DNA from: Nocardia brasiliensis ATCC 700358
Lineage (GTDB): Bacteria > Actinomycetota > Actinomycetes > Mycobacteriales > Mycobacteriaceae
DNA: 64,000 bases
Reading direction: 5' to 3'
Assembly (NCBI RefSeq): GCF_000250675.2
Contig: NC_018681.1
Coordinates: forward strand, 7,812,001 to 7,876,000
The position numbers were made by a program, and so were the translations under genes. Within the stretch, counting starts at the first letter, position 1, and every line of letters starts with the position of its first letter. This document shows positions 51,717 to 60,355 of this stretch, in pieces. Under the pieces are notes generated by a model. That model saw nothing but the letters and a program-made list of their open reading frames with translations. It had not been told where the DNA came from and made no database searches.

Positions 51717-52973
51717 CTAGTTCCAGGTGTCCTCGAGCATGCGCGGCTTGCAGGCCTGCCACGCACCGGCCAGCAGGACCAGCACGGCGACGGTGAGCAG
51801 CGCGAAGGGCGCGAGCCAGCCGTCGGTGGCCGAGTGCAGCACGCCGAACAGCACGGGGCCGACGCAGGCCACCGCGTAACCGACGCCCTGGGTGAAGCCG
51901 GACAGCGCCGACGAGCCACCCGGGGTGTTGGTGCGCATGTTGATCAGGGTCAGCGCCATCGGGAAGGTGCTCGGGCCGAGCCCGAGCAGCACCACCCACA
52001 GGATCGGCACGCTCATCGGCGCGACGAGCAGCCCGACGAACGAGGCCAGGAAGAACGCGCCGCACGCCACCACGACTAGGAAAGGGTTGCGGAAGCGCGC
52101 GACCACGGTCGGCGCGGTGAGCGCGGCGAACAGCCCGACCAGACCGAACACACCCAGCATGCTGCCCGCGAAACTGGCGCTGGCGCCGGCATCGGTGAGG
52201 ATCTTGGGCAGCCAGGTGAACATCGCGTAGGTGATCAGCGAGGTCATGCCGAACATGCCGGCCATGCCCCAGGCCAGCGGAGACCGCCAGACCCGCCCGG
52301 TGCGCGGCGCCTCGGCGGGCAGCGCGGTGGTGTCCGCGACGTCACGGCCGCGACGGTCACGCAGCACGCCGATCCAGGGCAGCGCCGCGGCGAAACCGAG
52401 GGCGGCCCACAGGCCGAGCGAGATCCGCCAGCCGAACGCGTCGGCGACCGGGACCGCGACGAACGCCGGCACCACGGTGCCGATCTGCACCATCATGATG
52501 TACAGCGAGCTGACCACCGCGAGCCGATCCGAGAAGTACCGCTTCACCAGCGGCGGGATCACCACGTTGCCGATACCCATACCGGCCAGGGCCAGCGCGG
52601 AGAACACCAGCAGTTCGGCGGTGCCGGAGAGCAGAACCCGGACCAGCATGCCGGTGCCCGCCATCAGCATGGCGGTCAGCGCGGTCCGTTCCAGGCCGAT
52701 CCGGTGCACCAGCACGGGGGTCAGCAAACCCGACAGCGCGAACATCGCGGTCGGGATCATGCCGAAAACGCCGACCACGGCGGTGCCGTAACCCACGTCG
52801 GCGCCGATCCGCTCGGCCAGGGGGCTGAACGCCGTCACCGCGACACGCAGCACGAGTGCCGACATCACGATGGCGGCCAAAACGAGCAGACGCCCCTCCG
52901 TCAGGGCCCGCCGACGCTGCTCGACCAGCGCGGATTCGGTTCGGGTCGGAGTTTTCTGGAGGGTTGCAGTCAC
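51717..52973 (-). CDS. MFS transporter of the CynX/NimT type
   Basis: A ~418-residue, 12-helix major facilitator. It begins with RRRALTEGRLLVLAAIVMSALVLR-type helix 1, and PLAERIGADVGYG and GNVVIPPLVKRYFSDRLA in the first half match the CynX/NimT (cyanate/2-nitroimidazole) branch rather than NarK. GTG 52973 is preferred; the longer frame to 53009 crowds the divergent regulator. It is flanked by nirB (same strand, downstream) and a divergent GntR gene, its probable regulator. The substrate is unknown; a nitrogenous anion would fit the neighbourhood, but family members also export drugs. Confidence 0.82.
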   Translation of the reverse strand: MTATLQKTPTRTESALVEQRRRALTEGRLLVLAAIVMSALVLRVAVTAFSPLAERIGADVGYGTAVVGVFGMIPTAMFALSGLLTPVLVHRIGLERTALTAMLMAGTGMLVRVLLSGTAELLVFSALALAGMGIGNVVIPPLVKRYFSDRLAVVSSLYIMMVQIGTVVPAFVAVPVADAFGWRISLGLWAALGFAAALPWIGVLRDRRGRDVADTTALPAEAPRTGRVWRSPLAWGMAGMFGMTSLITYAMFTWLPKILTDAGASASFAGSMLGVFGLVGLFAALTAPTVVARFRNPFLVVVACGAFFLASFVGLLVAPMSVPILWVVLLGLGPSTFPMALTLINMRTNTPGGSSALSGFTQGVGYAVACVGPVLFGVLHSATDGWLAPFALLTVAVLVLLAGAWQACKPRMLEDTWN

Positions 52974-53038
52974 CGCGAAATCATAGGATGACCGGATGAT
53001 AGGAGGCAACGATTTGTGATGAGCGGTACTCTGAGTCA

Positions 53039-53746
53039 GTGCAACCAGTCCGGCGCACCAGCCTCATTGCCCAGGTCACCGAGCAGCTGCGTGCCGAAAT
53101 CCGTTCCAGCCGTTGGCCGATCGGCTCACGCATCCCCACCGAACCGGAGCTCACCGAGCTCACCGGGACGGGTCGAAACACCGTGCGCGAGGCCGTTCAA
53201 GCCCTCGTCCACGCGGGGATGCTCGAGCGACGCCAAGGTTCGGGAACCTATGTGATCGCATCCTCCGACCTCGGCGGCACTTTAGGCAAGTACTTTGCCG
53301 ACGCCGAGGAGCGCGATGTGCTCGAGCTCCGCCTGGCGCTCGACACCACCGCCGCCGCGCTGGCCGCTCGCCGCCGCGACGACAGTGACATCGCCAACCT
53401 CCTGCAGTTGCTCGCCGAACGCGACAAGGCCTGGCACGACGACAGCCCGGCCGCGATCGAGTCCGACGTGGAACTGCACCGCGCGATCGTCGTGGCCAGC
53501 CATAACGCGGTGTACCTGGAGTTCTACGACTCGCTGCTCCCGATCATCGAACAGGTGATCCGAGCACGGACGTTGAAATCCGACGACTCCTACCCCGAAG
53601 AGCACGCCGAATTGGTGCACGCGGTGATCGACGGCGATCCCGAACGCGCCTCCTCGGCCGCGAGTTGCTTTCTCAACTCGCTGATCGCGGAGTACCCGGA
53701 CGCCATCGACAACTCCGATATCGCGCGCGGCGAACACGCCGGATAA
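53039..53746 (+). CDS. GntR-family regulator, FadR/FCD subfamily
   Basis: A 235-residue protein. The winged-helix domain (residues 1-~75) contains RTSLIAQVTEQLRAEIRSS, IPTEPELTELTGTGRNTVREAVQALVHAGML and RRQGSGTYV. An FCD-type all-helical ligand domain follows, with LELRLALDTTAAALAARR, DVELHRAIVVASHN (possible metal ligands D, H) and HAELVHAVIDGD. It probably represses the divergent MFS gene in response to a small acid ligand. GTG 53039 has no ribosome site; a -10-like TACTCT (53027-53032) ends 6 nt before it, suggesting a leaderless mRNA. Confidence 0.87.
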   Translation: MQPVRRTSLIAQVTEQLRAEIRSSRWPIGSRIPTEPELTELTGTGRNTVREAVQALVHAGMLERRQGSGTYVIASSDLGGTLGKYFADAEERDVLELRLALDTTAAALAARRRDDSDIANLLQLLAERDKAWHDDSPAAIESDVELHRAIVVASHNAVYLEFYDSLLPIIEQVIRARTLKSDDSYPEEHAELVHAVIDGDPERASSAASCFLNSLIAEYPDAIDNSDIARGEHAG

Positions 53747-53923
53747 CCGACTCACCACGCCCTGGCTCCCGCTGTGAGCCGGAATTGCCTGGAACGTCAC
53801 GCACAGCCACGGTGCCGCAACACCCGGCCCCTACGTTGTGACGGGATAAGCCAGGCAACTCGACGCCACCCGCGGCAGTGCCGCCGCGCGGGCGGCCGGT
53901 CGAGCGCATATGAGAGGAAGCCG

Positions 53924-55402
53924 ATGACTGCGACCGCAGCCGCCACCGGCACCGAATCCGACACCTTCCAGCATCAGACCAGGGGCCGCTGGCTACCTGC
54001 CTGGGAGCCGGACAACCAGAAGTTCTGGGAGTCGGGCGGCGCGCGCACCGCGCGTAAGAACCTGATCTTCTCGGTGTTCGCCGAGAACCTCGGCTTCAGC
54101 GTCTGGGTCATCTGGGGCACGGTGGTGACCAGCATGGGCGCGGCCGGCTTCGGCTTCCTCGCCGGACTCGGTAAGGGCGATCCCATTGCGGTGAGCAACG
54201 CGCTGCTGCTGTCCTCGACCCCGACGCTGGTCGGCGCGGCCCTGCGCATTCCGTACACCTTCGCGATCCCGAAGTTCGGCGGGCGCGCGTTCACCGCGTT
54301 CAGCGCGGCGATGCTGCTCGTGCCGACGCTCGGCCTGGCCTACTTCGTCAACCAACCGGGCACGCCGATGTGGGTCTTCATGATCCTGGCCGCGCTGGCG
54401 GGTGTGGGCGGCGGCAACTTCTCCTCGTCGATGTCGAACATCAACTTCTTCTTCCCCGAGGGCAAGAAGGGCGCGGCGCTCGGCATCAACGCGGCGGGCG
54501 GCAATCTCGGCGTGGCGCAGACCCAGCTGATCCTGCCGCTGATCATCACCCTCGGCACGCACCTCACCGCGAAGGACCCGGCCGGCTACCGGTTCGGCAT
54601 CACCCTGTCCATCCTGGTGTGGGTGCCGTTCATCCTGGCGGCGGCCTTCGGCGCGCTGCGCTACATGGACAGCATCGCCACCGCCAAGTCCGACGGTAAG
54701 TCCTATCGGCTCGCCCTGACCAACCGGCACACCTGGGTGATGGCGGTGCTCTACATCGGCACGTTCGGCTCGTTCATCGGGTTCTCCTTCGCGTTCCCGA
54801 CGCTGATCAAAGCCAACTTCCCTGAGCTGGCCAAGATCGGCTGGATCAGCACCATCGGCAACCTGGCCTTCCTGGGCGCGTTCGTCGGCTCGTTCAGCCG
54901 TCCGTTCGGCGGCTGGGTCGCGGACAAGGTCGGCGGCGCGAAGATCACGCTGTTCGTGTTCGGCGGCATGGCCGTCTCGGTCGTCTTCATCATGGCCGCA
55001 CTGGAGCTGAAAAGCTTTCCGCTGTATTTGATCTCGTTCTTGGTGCTGTTCGTGATGACCGGCATCGGCAACGGCTCGACGTACCGGATGATCCCGACCA
55101 TCTTCAGCGCGATCTCCAAGAAGTACGCCGCCGAGCACGGACTCGACCTCAACGAGTCGGCCGCCTCGGCCCGGCGCCAGGCGGGCGCGGCGATCGGGGT
55201 GATCGGCGCGGTCGGCGCCTCGGGCGGCTGGTTGCTGCAGCAGGCGCTGCGGCTGTCCAACACCCACTACCACACCATGGCGCCCGCGTTCTGGGCCTAC
55301 GCGGTGGCGTTCCTGGTGATGGGCGCGCTCACCTGGTGGTTCTATCTGCGGTCCTCGTTCGCGGTCGGGCGGATGCCGTCGCTGGCCTACGCGAAGGTGT
55401 AA
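53924..55402 (+). CDS. narK: NarK-type nitrate/nitrite transporter (MFS)
   Basis: A 492-residue 12-helix transporter with NarK signatures: FWESGGARTARKNLIFSVFAE at the N-terminus, GGNFSSSMSNINFFFPEGKKGAALG-type nitrate motif in helix 5 (key residues NFSSSMSN and the following FFPE), and GNGSTYRMIPTIF in the second half. It imports nitrate and/or exchanges it for nitrite, serving NarGHI and NirBD. ATG 53924 has AGAGGAAG upstream. The gene ends in a strong terminator. The upstream 177 bp contains no clear GlnR box, only scattered GTCAC/GAAC-like half sites. Confidence 0.93.
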   Translation: MTATAAATGTESDTFQHQTRGRWLPAWEPDNQKFWESGGARTARKNLIFSVFAENLGFSVWVIWGTVVTSMGAAGFGFLAGLGKGDPIAVSNALLLSSTPTLVGAALRIPYTFAIPKFGGRAFTAFSAAMLLVPTLGLAYFVNQPGTPMWVFMILAALAGVGGGNFSSSMSNINFFFPEGKKGAALGINAAGGNLGVAQTQLILPLIITLGTHLTAKDPAGYRFGITLSILVWVPFILAAAFGALRYMDSIATAKSDGKSYRLALTNRHTWVMAVLYIGTFGSFIGFSFAFPTLIKANFPELAKIGWISTIGNLAFLGAFVGSFSRPFGGWVADKVGGAKITLFVFGGMAVSVVFIMAALELKSFPLYLISFLVLFVMTGIGNGSTYRMIPTIFSAISKKYAAEHGLDLNESAASARRQAGAAIGVIGAVGASGGWLLQQALRLSNTHYHTMAPAFWAYAVAFLVMGALTWWFYLRSSFAVGRMPSLAYAKV

Positions 55403-55419
55403 CCCGCACCGCCCATTTC

Positions 55420-55474
55420 GCCGCCGACCGCGGAAAGCCGGGAATCGCAACGGTTTTCCGCGGTCGGCGGTTTT
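55420..55474 (+). terminator. Intrinsic terminator of narK
   Basis: CCGCCGACCGCGGAAA (55420-55435) and TTTCCGCGGTCGGCGG (55454-55469) form a perfect 16-bp stem, followed by TTTTT (55470-55474), 18 bp after the narK stop. Confidence 0.93.
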
Positions 55475-55478
55475 TCAG

Positions 55479-56333
55479 CTAGACCATCAGGCGGACCATG
55501 TCCGCGGTGCGCGCCAGACCGGGGAACGCCTCCGGCGTCGACCGCGGGTGCAGCGCGTGCACCGCGAGCCGGAACATGACCGCGCGCAACAGCATCTGCG
55601 GCCACTCCGGCAGATCCCGCCAGCGGTCCAGCAGTCCGTCGTCGGCGCCGCCCCAGGCCAGCGCGTCCACCACGATCACCCCGGCCGCCCACGGCGCGGG
55701 CCGCCAGTACGGCGTGATATCGGTCAGGCCGGGCGTGTAGACCCCGGCGAACAGCACGGTGCCGAACAGGTCACCGTGCACCAGCTGCGCGGGCGTCTGC
55801 ACCGGCTTGCGCAGCGTGGCCAGCTGACCGATGAGTTCCATGCTGCGCTGACCGTCCGGCGAAGCCTGGGTGGGCAACATGCCGCCCGCGCGTAATGTGC
55901 GCAGCGGCACCGCTTCCCAGGCGGCCCGGTCGGCGGCGACGAACACGTCCACGTCCACCCACGGCACCACCGGCTGTTGCACCAGGAACCGCGGCCGCTC
56001 GAGCTGTGCCGTGGCCTGATGCAACCGCAGCGACACCGAGACGACTTCGTCGTGCCGCGGTTCCGGGACACCCTCCAGGTACGTATCGGCCCGCCAGCCC
56101 GAGACGACATAGCGGCCGTCGGTGGCACGCACCGGGCGGGCCAGGCGCAAACCGTCCACCTGCAACGTCTCGCGCACCTTCGCCGACCACGCGGCCCGCG
56201 CGTGGTCCGCGACCGGGCTCAGCACTACATCCCCGTACCGCCAGCCGCCCTCCCAGTCGCCGACGGCCACCGGCGTCACTTCACGCAGACCGAACGTGGC
56301 TCGCACGTGCTCGGGGGGTTCCACAGAAGTCAC
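55479..56333 (-). CDS. TIGR02569-family actinobacterial protein (Rv3205c-like)
   Basis: A 284-residue protein with aminoglycoside-phosphotransferase-like features (QLVHGDLFGTVLF in place of HGDlxxxN, and DITPYWRPAPWAAGVIVVDAL near the metal-binding region). It belongs to the TIGR02569 family found upstream of moeZ across mycolic-acid bacteria, function unknown. Its order before MoeZ equals Rv3205c-Rv3206c, marking the right-hand resumption of conserved synteny. ATG 56333 is 96 bp after the moeZ stop on the same strand, so it may be co-transcribed downstream of moeZ. Confidence 0.85.
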   Translation of the reverse strand: MTSVEPPEHVRATFGLREVTPVAVGDWEGGWRYGDVVLSPVADHARAAWSAKVRETLQVDGLRLARPVRATDGRYVVSGWRADTYLEGVPEPRHDEVVSVSLRLHQATAQLERPRFLVQQPVVPWVDVDVFVAADRAAWEAVPLRTLRAGGMLPTQASPDGQRSMELIGQLATLRKPVQTPAQLVHGDLFGTVLFAGVYTPGLTDITPYWRPAPWAAGVIVVDALAWGGADDGLLDRWRDLPEWPQMLLRAVMFRLAVHALHPRSTPEAFPGLARTADMVRLMV

Positions 56334-56429
56334 GGCCGTACCGTACCGCCGGGGTGGACGCCGTACAGCACGCCGCGCCGATACGCAACCCCGCCGGTCG
56401 GACGGGGTACACGCACGACGCCGAGCGAA

Positions 56430-57614
56430 TCAGTAGACGGGCAGCGAGGGGTCGATCTGCCGGGCCCACGCGATGACGCCGCCCTGCAGATGGGTGGCGT
56501 CGGCGAAACCGGCGCGCTTGAGCGCGGCCAGCGCCTCGGCCGAACGGACACCGGTCTTGCAGTGCAGCACGATCGGACGATTCTGCGGCAGCTCGGACAG
56601 GGCCTCACCGGACAGGATGCGGTCCTTCGGGATCAGTCTCGCGCCGTCGATGTGCACGATGTCCCATTCCACCGGCTCACGCACGTCGATGAGCTCGATC
56701 TCCTTGCCCGCGTCGAGCAGTTCCTTCAGCTCGCGGGCGGTCACTGTGGAGTCGGCCGCGGCGGCCTGCCCCTCCTCCGAGACCACACCGCAGAACGCCT
56801 CGTAGTCGATCAGTTCGGTGATCGGCTGCCGTTCCGGATCGCGGCGCAGCTTGATGGTCCGGTAGTTCATGTCCAGTGCGTCGTAGACCATCAGACGGCC
56901 GAGCAGCGGCTCGCCGATCCCGGTGATCAGCTTGATCGCCTCGGTGACCATCACCGACCCGATCGACGCGCACAGCACGCCCAGCACGCCGCCCTCGGCG
57001 CAGGAGGGCACCATGCCCGGCGGCGGGGCCTCCGGGTACAGGTCGCGGTAGTTGATGCCGCGTCCGTCCGGCGCGTCCTCCCAGAAGACCGAGACCTGGC
57101 CCTCGAAGCGGTAGATCGAGCCCCACACGTACGGCTTGTGCGCCAGCACCGCCGCATCGTTGACCAGATAGCGGGTGGCGAAGTTGTCGGTACCGTCCAC
57201 GATGAGGTCGTATTCGGCGAACAGCTCGATGGCGTTGTCCGGCTCCAACCGGATCTTGTGCAGCCGCACGTCGATGCCGGAGTTGATCTCCAGGATCGAA
57301 TCGCGCGCGCTGTCGGCCTTGGGGCGGCCGATATCGGATTCGCCATGGATGATCTGGCGTTGCAGGTTCGACGCGTCCACCTCATCGAACTCGACGATGC
57401 CGAGCGTGCCGACACCCGCCGCGGCCAGGTACAGCAGCGCCGGGGAGCCCAGCCCGCCCGCACCGATGACCAGCACCTTGGCGTTCTTCAGCCGCTTCTG
57501 CCCGTCGACGCCCAGGTCGGGAATGATCAGATGACGGCTGTAGCGGGCGACCTCGTCCTTGGTCAGCTCCGCGGCCGGCTCGACCAGTGGTGGCAGGGAC
57601 TTTGGTGATGACAC
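56430..57614 (-). CDS. moeZ: MoeZ, adenylyltransferase/sulfurtransferase
   Basis: A 394-residue protein with a ThiF/MoeB-type adenylating domain (residues ~20-265; ARYSRHLIIPDLG, VLVIGAGGLGSPALLYLA, VDGTDNFATRYLVND) and a C-terminal rhodanese domain (~285-390; LIDVREPVEW) with catalytic Cys in VLHCKTGVRS (~352). MoeZ activates and sulfurates CysO- and MoaD-like carriers for cysteine and molybdopterin synthesis in mycobacteria (Rv3206c). It therefore also links to Moco supply. The SCAEGGVLGVLCASIG segment is standard. The start is ATG 57614, with 96 bp between it and the upstream DUF3152 gene. Confidence 0.93.
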   Translation of the reverse strand: MSSPKSLPPLVEPAAELTKDEVARYSRHLIIPDLGVDGQKRLKNAKVLVIGAGGLGSPALLYLAAAGVGTLGIVEFDEVDASNLQRQIIHGESDIGRPKADSARDSILEINSGIDVRLHKIRLEPDNAIELFAEYDLIVDGTDNFATRYLVNDAAVLAHKPYVWGSIYRFEGQVSVFWEDAPDGRGINYRDLYPEAPPPGMVPSCAEGGVLGVLCASIGSVMVTEAIKLITGIGEPLLGRLMVYDALDMNYRTIKLRRDPERQPITELIDYEAFCGVVSEEGQAAAADSTVTARELKELLDAGKEIELIDVREPVEWDIVHIDGARLIPKDRILSGEALSELPQNRPIVLHCKTGVRSAEALAALKRAGFADATHLQGGVIAWARQIDPSLPVY

Positions 57615-57710
57615 GTCCAGGACTCCTCGAATCGAATGGGTCGATCTCGTTGTGCAACGCCCGCGACCAGACCGTTCTTCCCGATCTATCGTCGCCTACC
57701 CGCCGCGCGC

Positions 57711-59027
57711 TCAGCCGCGAGGGTAGGGCCAGGGGTTGAAGCGACAGTGCTTGCCGTCCATCGGGACCACGCCGCCGGGCTCGAGCACGGCGATGTCGTT
57801 GTTCTTGGTGCCGAAGGTCTGCTGCATCATGACCGGGGCCAAGCCGCCGTCGGTCTCACACGGCTGGTGCTGGTGGTAGCCGATGGCGTGGCCGACCTCG
57901 TGATTGATCTGGTACTGCCGGTACGAACCGATATCGCCCTCGAAGGCGATCGCGCCGCGCACCCAGCGGACCTCGGAGAGCACCACCCGGCCGAGATCGG
58001 CGTTGTAACAGGACGAGTCGATCGGAATCTCGAAACCACAAGCCTTGCGGGTGGATTCGCGGGAGGTGAGCGAAATGCGGAATTCGGCGTCGCCCTGATC
58101 GACGCGCCGGAACGCGAATTTGGGGTCGTGCGTCCAGCTTTTCGGGTTGGCCAGCGTGGACTCGATCAGCTTCGCCACCGATTCGTCGCCGCCGAATCCG
58201 GAAGTGTCCACCCCGTCCTCGATTTCGACGGTGTAGCGGAAAACCGAATCGGTCCCGGTGCCGATTTGCCCGGTCGAACCCGGGACCATATGCCAAGTGC
58301 CGGCACCGGTTTCGGCGAAACTCCCACCCTGGGGCAACGCACCGGTCGGCAAATCCGCGGGAAAATGACCGTCGCCACTGGGCAAGCCGATGATGCCCGC
58401 GTTGCGGGTGTGCGGGCTCAACTGTCCTAAGCCCGGGGTGTTTCCAGTGCCGACGATCGGATCGCCGCCGCGCACCGCGTCCACGATCACCAGCACCGTG
58501 ACCGCGAAGAGCACCGGCAACGCGTAGGCCCGCCAGCCGTAGGTGGACACGAAACGCCCCAGGGCGCTCTGCTTCTTGGCTGTGCGCTCGGGACGCTCCC
58601 TGGTGCGGCCCTCGTCCGGCGCGGTGGGATCCCAGCGGGCGCGCAGCGGTTGATGGGAACGATCGGGCCGGTCGTACAGACCGAGCGGGTCGTAGATCTC
58701 GACACCGTTGTGGTCACGCCGCGGCGATGGCGAATCGGACTGCGGCGCAAGGGGATCCACGACCGGCTCGACACCGCTGCGCCGGGCCGAGCCGGGCCTG
58801 CGACGCGGCGGCGTGCCGACATCGAGCCGGTCCTCGGCGTCGAGCGGGGGCACCGCGCCGGATGCGCCGGCCCGGGCCGGCCGGCCGGACCTCGCCACGG
58901 GTTCGGAGACCACGGAACCCGGTGCACCGGGACCAGCACGGCGGCGCGCATCGCGCCCGCCGCCGGACACAGCCGGCGGGCCGGAGTCCGGTCCCCCGAG
59001 ACGGTCGGCGCGGAATCTCACGCCCAC
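57711..59027 (-). CDS. DUF3152 membrane-anchored metalloprotease-like protein
   Basis: A proline/arginine-rich cytoplasmic N-terminus (~165 residues) is followed by one membrane helix (RAYALPVLFAVTVLVIVDAV) and an extracytoplasmic DUF3152 domain containing the zincin motif HEVGHAIGYHQHQPC (HExxHxxxxxH). Cysteines at SSCYN, QPCE and KHCRF probably form disulfides. It is Rv3207c-like; mycobacterial homologues are proposed metalloproteases without a defined substrate. The start is uncertain among GTG 59027, GTG 59021 and an upstream start at 59090; 59027 is a compromise. It is divergent from the TetR gene (181 bp). Confidence 0.82.
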   Translation of the reverse strand: MGVRFRADRLGGPDSGPPAVSGGGRDARRRAGPGAPGSVVSEPVARSGRPARAGASGAVPPLDAEDRLDVGTPPRRRPGSARRSGVEPVVDPLAPQSDSPSPRRDHNGVEIYDPLGLYDRPDRSHQPLRARWDPTAPDEGRTRERPERTAKKQSALGRFVSTYGWRAYALPVLFAVTVLVIVDAVRGGDPIVGTGNTPGLGQLSPHTRNAGIIGLPSGDGHFPADLPTGALPQGGSFAETGAGTWHMVPGSTGQIGTGTDSVFRYTVEIEDGVDTSGFGGDESVAKLIESTLANPKSWTHDPKFAFRRVDQGDAEFRISLTSRESTRKACGFEIPIDSSCYNADLGRVVLSEVRWVRGAIAFEGDIGSYRQYQINHEVGHAIGYHQHQPCETDGGLAPVMMQQTFGTKNNDIAVLEPGGVVPMDGKHCRFNPWPYPRG

Positions 59028-59207
59028 CAGCGTCTCACAACGCGCAAGTGCCGCCGTCGGGCACGCCACCTCCGCCGCCGGGTGCGACATTTCTCACCGC
59101 GTCGAATCAGTTCTCCGGGCCCGGTCTGCGGGCGGGCAACAACCGAGTATCGTTCTTGGGATACCCGGTGCACACCCCTTGCCGGGGAATCAACTGGGAG
59201 AGCCGAA

Positions 59208-59864
59208 ATGACTGACCTCGTGGACCGGATGACGTCCCGTAGAACGTCGTCCGAGCCCGCCAAACGCGGCACCCGGCTTCCGCGCGACGAGCGACGTCTC
59301 CAGCTACTCGCGGCGGCCAGCGAAGTCTTCGTCCAGCGCGGATACCACGCCGCCGGCATGGACGAGATCTCGCAGTGCGCGGGCGTGAGCAAGCCGGTGC
59401 TGTATCAACACTTCACCAGCAAGCTGGAGCTGTATCTGGCGGTCCTGCAGAACTACGTGGACATGCTGGTCTCCAGCGTCCGGCAGGCGCTGCGGTCGAC
59501 CACCGACAACCGTCAGCGCGTCCGAGCCGCCGTACAGGCCTACTTCGATTTCGTCGACAACGAGATGCAGGGCTTCCGCCTCGTCTTCGAATCCGACCTG
59601 ACCAGCGAGCCGCAGGTGCAGCGCCGGGTCGAGCAGGCCACCGAGGCCTGCGTGGACGCGGTGTTCGACCTGGTGGCCCACGACTCGGGCCTCGACCCGT
59701 ACCGGGCGCGCATCCTCGCGGTCGGCCTGGTCGGAGCGAGCCAATTCACCGCGCGCTACTGGCTGGAGGCGGACCGGCCCATCCCGAAGGAAGAGGCCGT
59801 CGACACGACCGTTTCCCTGGCCTGGGGTGGTCTGTCGCACGTGCCCCTGCACCCGATCGACTGA
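59208..59864 (+). CDS. TetR-family regulator (Rv3208-like)
   Basis: A 218-residue regulator with N-terminal HTH DERRLQLLAAASEVFVQRGYH, then AAGMDEISQCAGVSKPVLYQHFTSK, and an all-helical ligand domain with conserved RLVFESDLTSEP. ATG 59208 has GGGAG (59196-59200) 7 nt upstream; an ATG at 59230 is out of frame for this purpose and was not used. Mycobacterial Rv3208 homologues are conserved at this locus, and the regulated genes are not clear. The stop codon is part of a threefold 23-bp repeat. Confidence 0.88.
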   Translation: MTDLVDRMTSRRTSSEPAKRGTRLPRDERRLQLLAAASEVFVQRGYHAAGMDEISQCAGVSKPVLYQHFTSKLELYLAVLQNYVDMLVSSVRQALRSTTDNRQRVRAAVQAYFDFVDNEMQGFRLVFESDLTSEPQVQRRVEQATEACVDAVFDLVAHDSGLDPYRARILAVGLVGASQFTARYWLEADRPIPKEEAVDTTVSLAWGGLSHVPLHPID

Positions 59865-59912
59865 GCCCCCTGCACCCGATCGACTGAGCCCCTTGCACCC
59901 GATCGACTGAGC
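59848..59912. repeat. Three tandem 23-bp copies of the tetR stop-codon region
   Basis: TGCACCCGATCGACTGAG followed by CC-rich bases begins at 59848, 59871 and 59894. The first copy supplies the last codons and stop of tetR; the other two are non-coding duplicates directly before the terminator. Confidence 0.9.
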
Positions 59913-59921
59913 CCGCACACG

Positions 59922-59957
59922 AACGAGCCCCCGCACCCGAAGGTGCGGGGGCTCGTT
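59922..59957. terminator. Bidirectional terminator between tetR and DUF3107 genes
   Basis: AACGAGCCCCCGCACC (59922-59937), loop CGAA, and GGTGCGGGGGCTCGTT (59942-59957) give a perfect 16-bp stem with a tetraloop, between two convergent stop codons. Confidence 0.92.
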
Positions 59958-59982
59958 GCGGTTCGGGCCGGGGCCGGAAACC

Positions 59983-60210
59983 TCAGACGGTGGCGAAGCC
60001 CACGCGACCGCTCTGCGGGGTGCCGATCTCGACGTAGGCGACCTTCGACGCCTGGATCAGGAACTTGCGTCCCTTCTCGTCGGTCAGGGACACGACGCCG
60101 CCACTGCCGTTCAGCGCACCGGCCACCAGCGCCTCGACCTCGTCCGGGGTCTGCGAGCTGATGATCAAGAGCTCGCGTGGGCTATCCGAAATACCGATCT
60201 TGACCTCCAC
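59983..60210 (-). CDS. DUF3107 small protein (Rv3208A/TB9.4-like)
   Basis: A 75-residue protein, VEVKIGISDSPRELLIIS ... GRKFLIQASKVAYVEIG, the DUF3107 pattern conserved in actinobacteria beside the TetR gene. The predicted fold is a small beta-rich domain with one helix (PDEVEALVAGAL). Function is unknown. GGAGG is 6 nt before GTG 60210, deciding the start over TTG 60216. It is convergent with tetR across a strong terminator. Confidence 0.9.
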   Translation of the reverse strand: MEVKIGISDSPRELLIISSQTPDEVEALVAGALNGSGGVVSLTDEKGRKFLIQASKVAYVEIGTPQSGRVGFATV

Positions 60211-60308
60211 GGCCAACCTCCGAACGTAAGAGTCCTGTGCTGTCGTCCCAAGGCTAATGCAGGGGGATCATCCGGTCGGCAGACGGTGCCTGCGCTCTGA
60301 GCGAAACA

Positions 60309-60340
60309 GAAAAAGGCCCGCACGCCGCTGTGCAGGCCTT
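60309..60340 (-). terminator. Intrinsic terminator of the yceI-like gene
   Basis: On the minus strand AAGGCC-t-GCAC pairs with GTGC-g-GGCCTT and is followed by TTTCTG, 16 nt after the YceI stop codon (60356). Arms are 60335-60340/60330-60333 and 60313-60318/60320-60323. Confidence 0.8.
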
Positions 60341-60355
60341 CGTCGGCGCGCGAGC

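Noticed and set aside
53747..53923. GlnR box upstream of narK
   Set aside because: Only isolated GTCAC and GAAC-like pieces are present, not in the required spacing.
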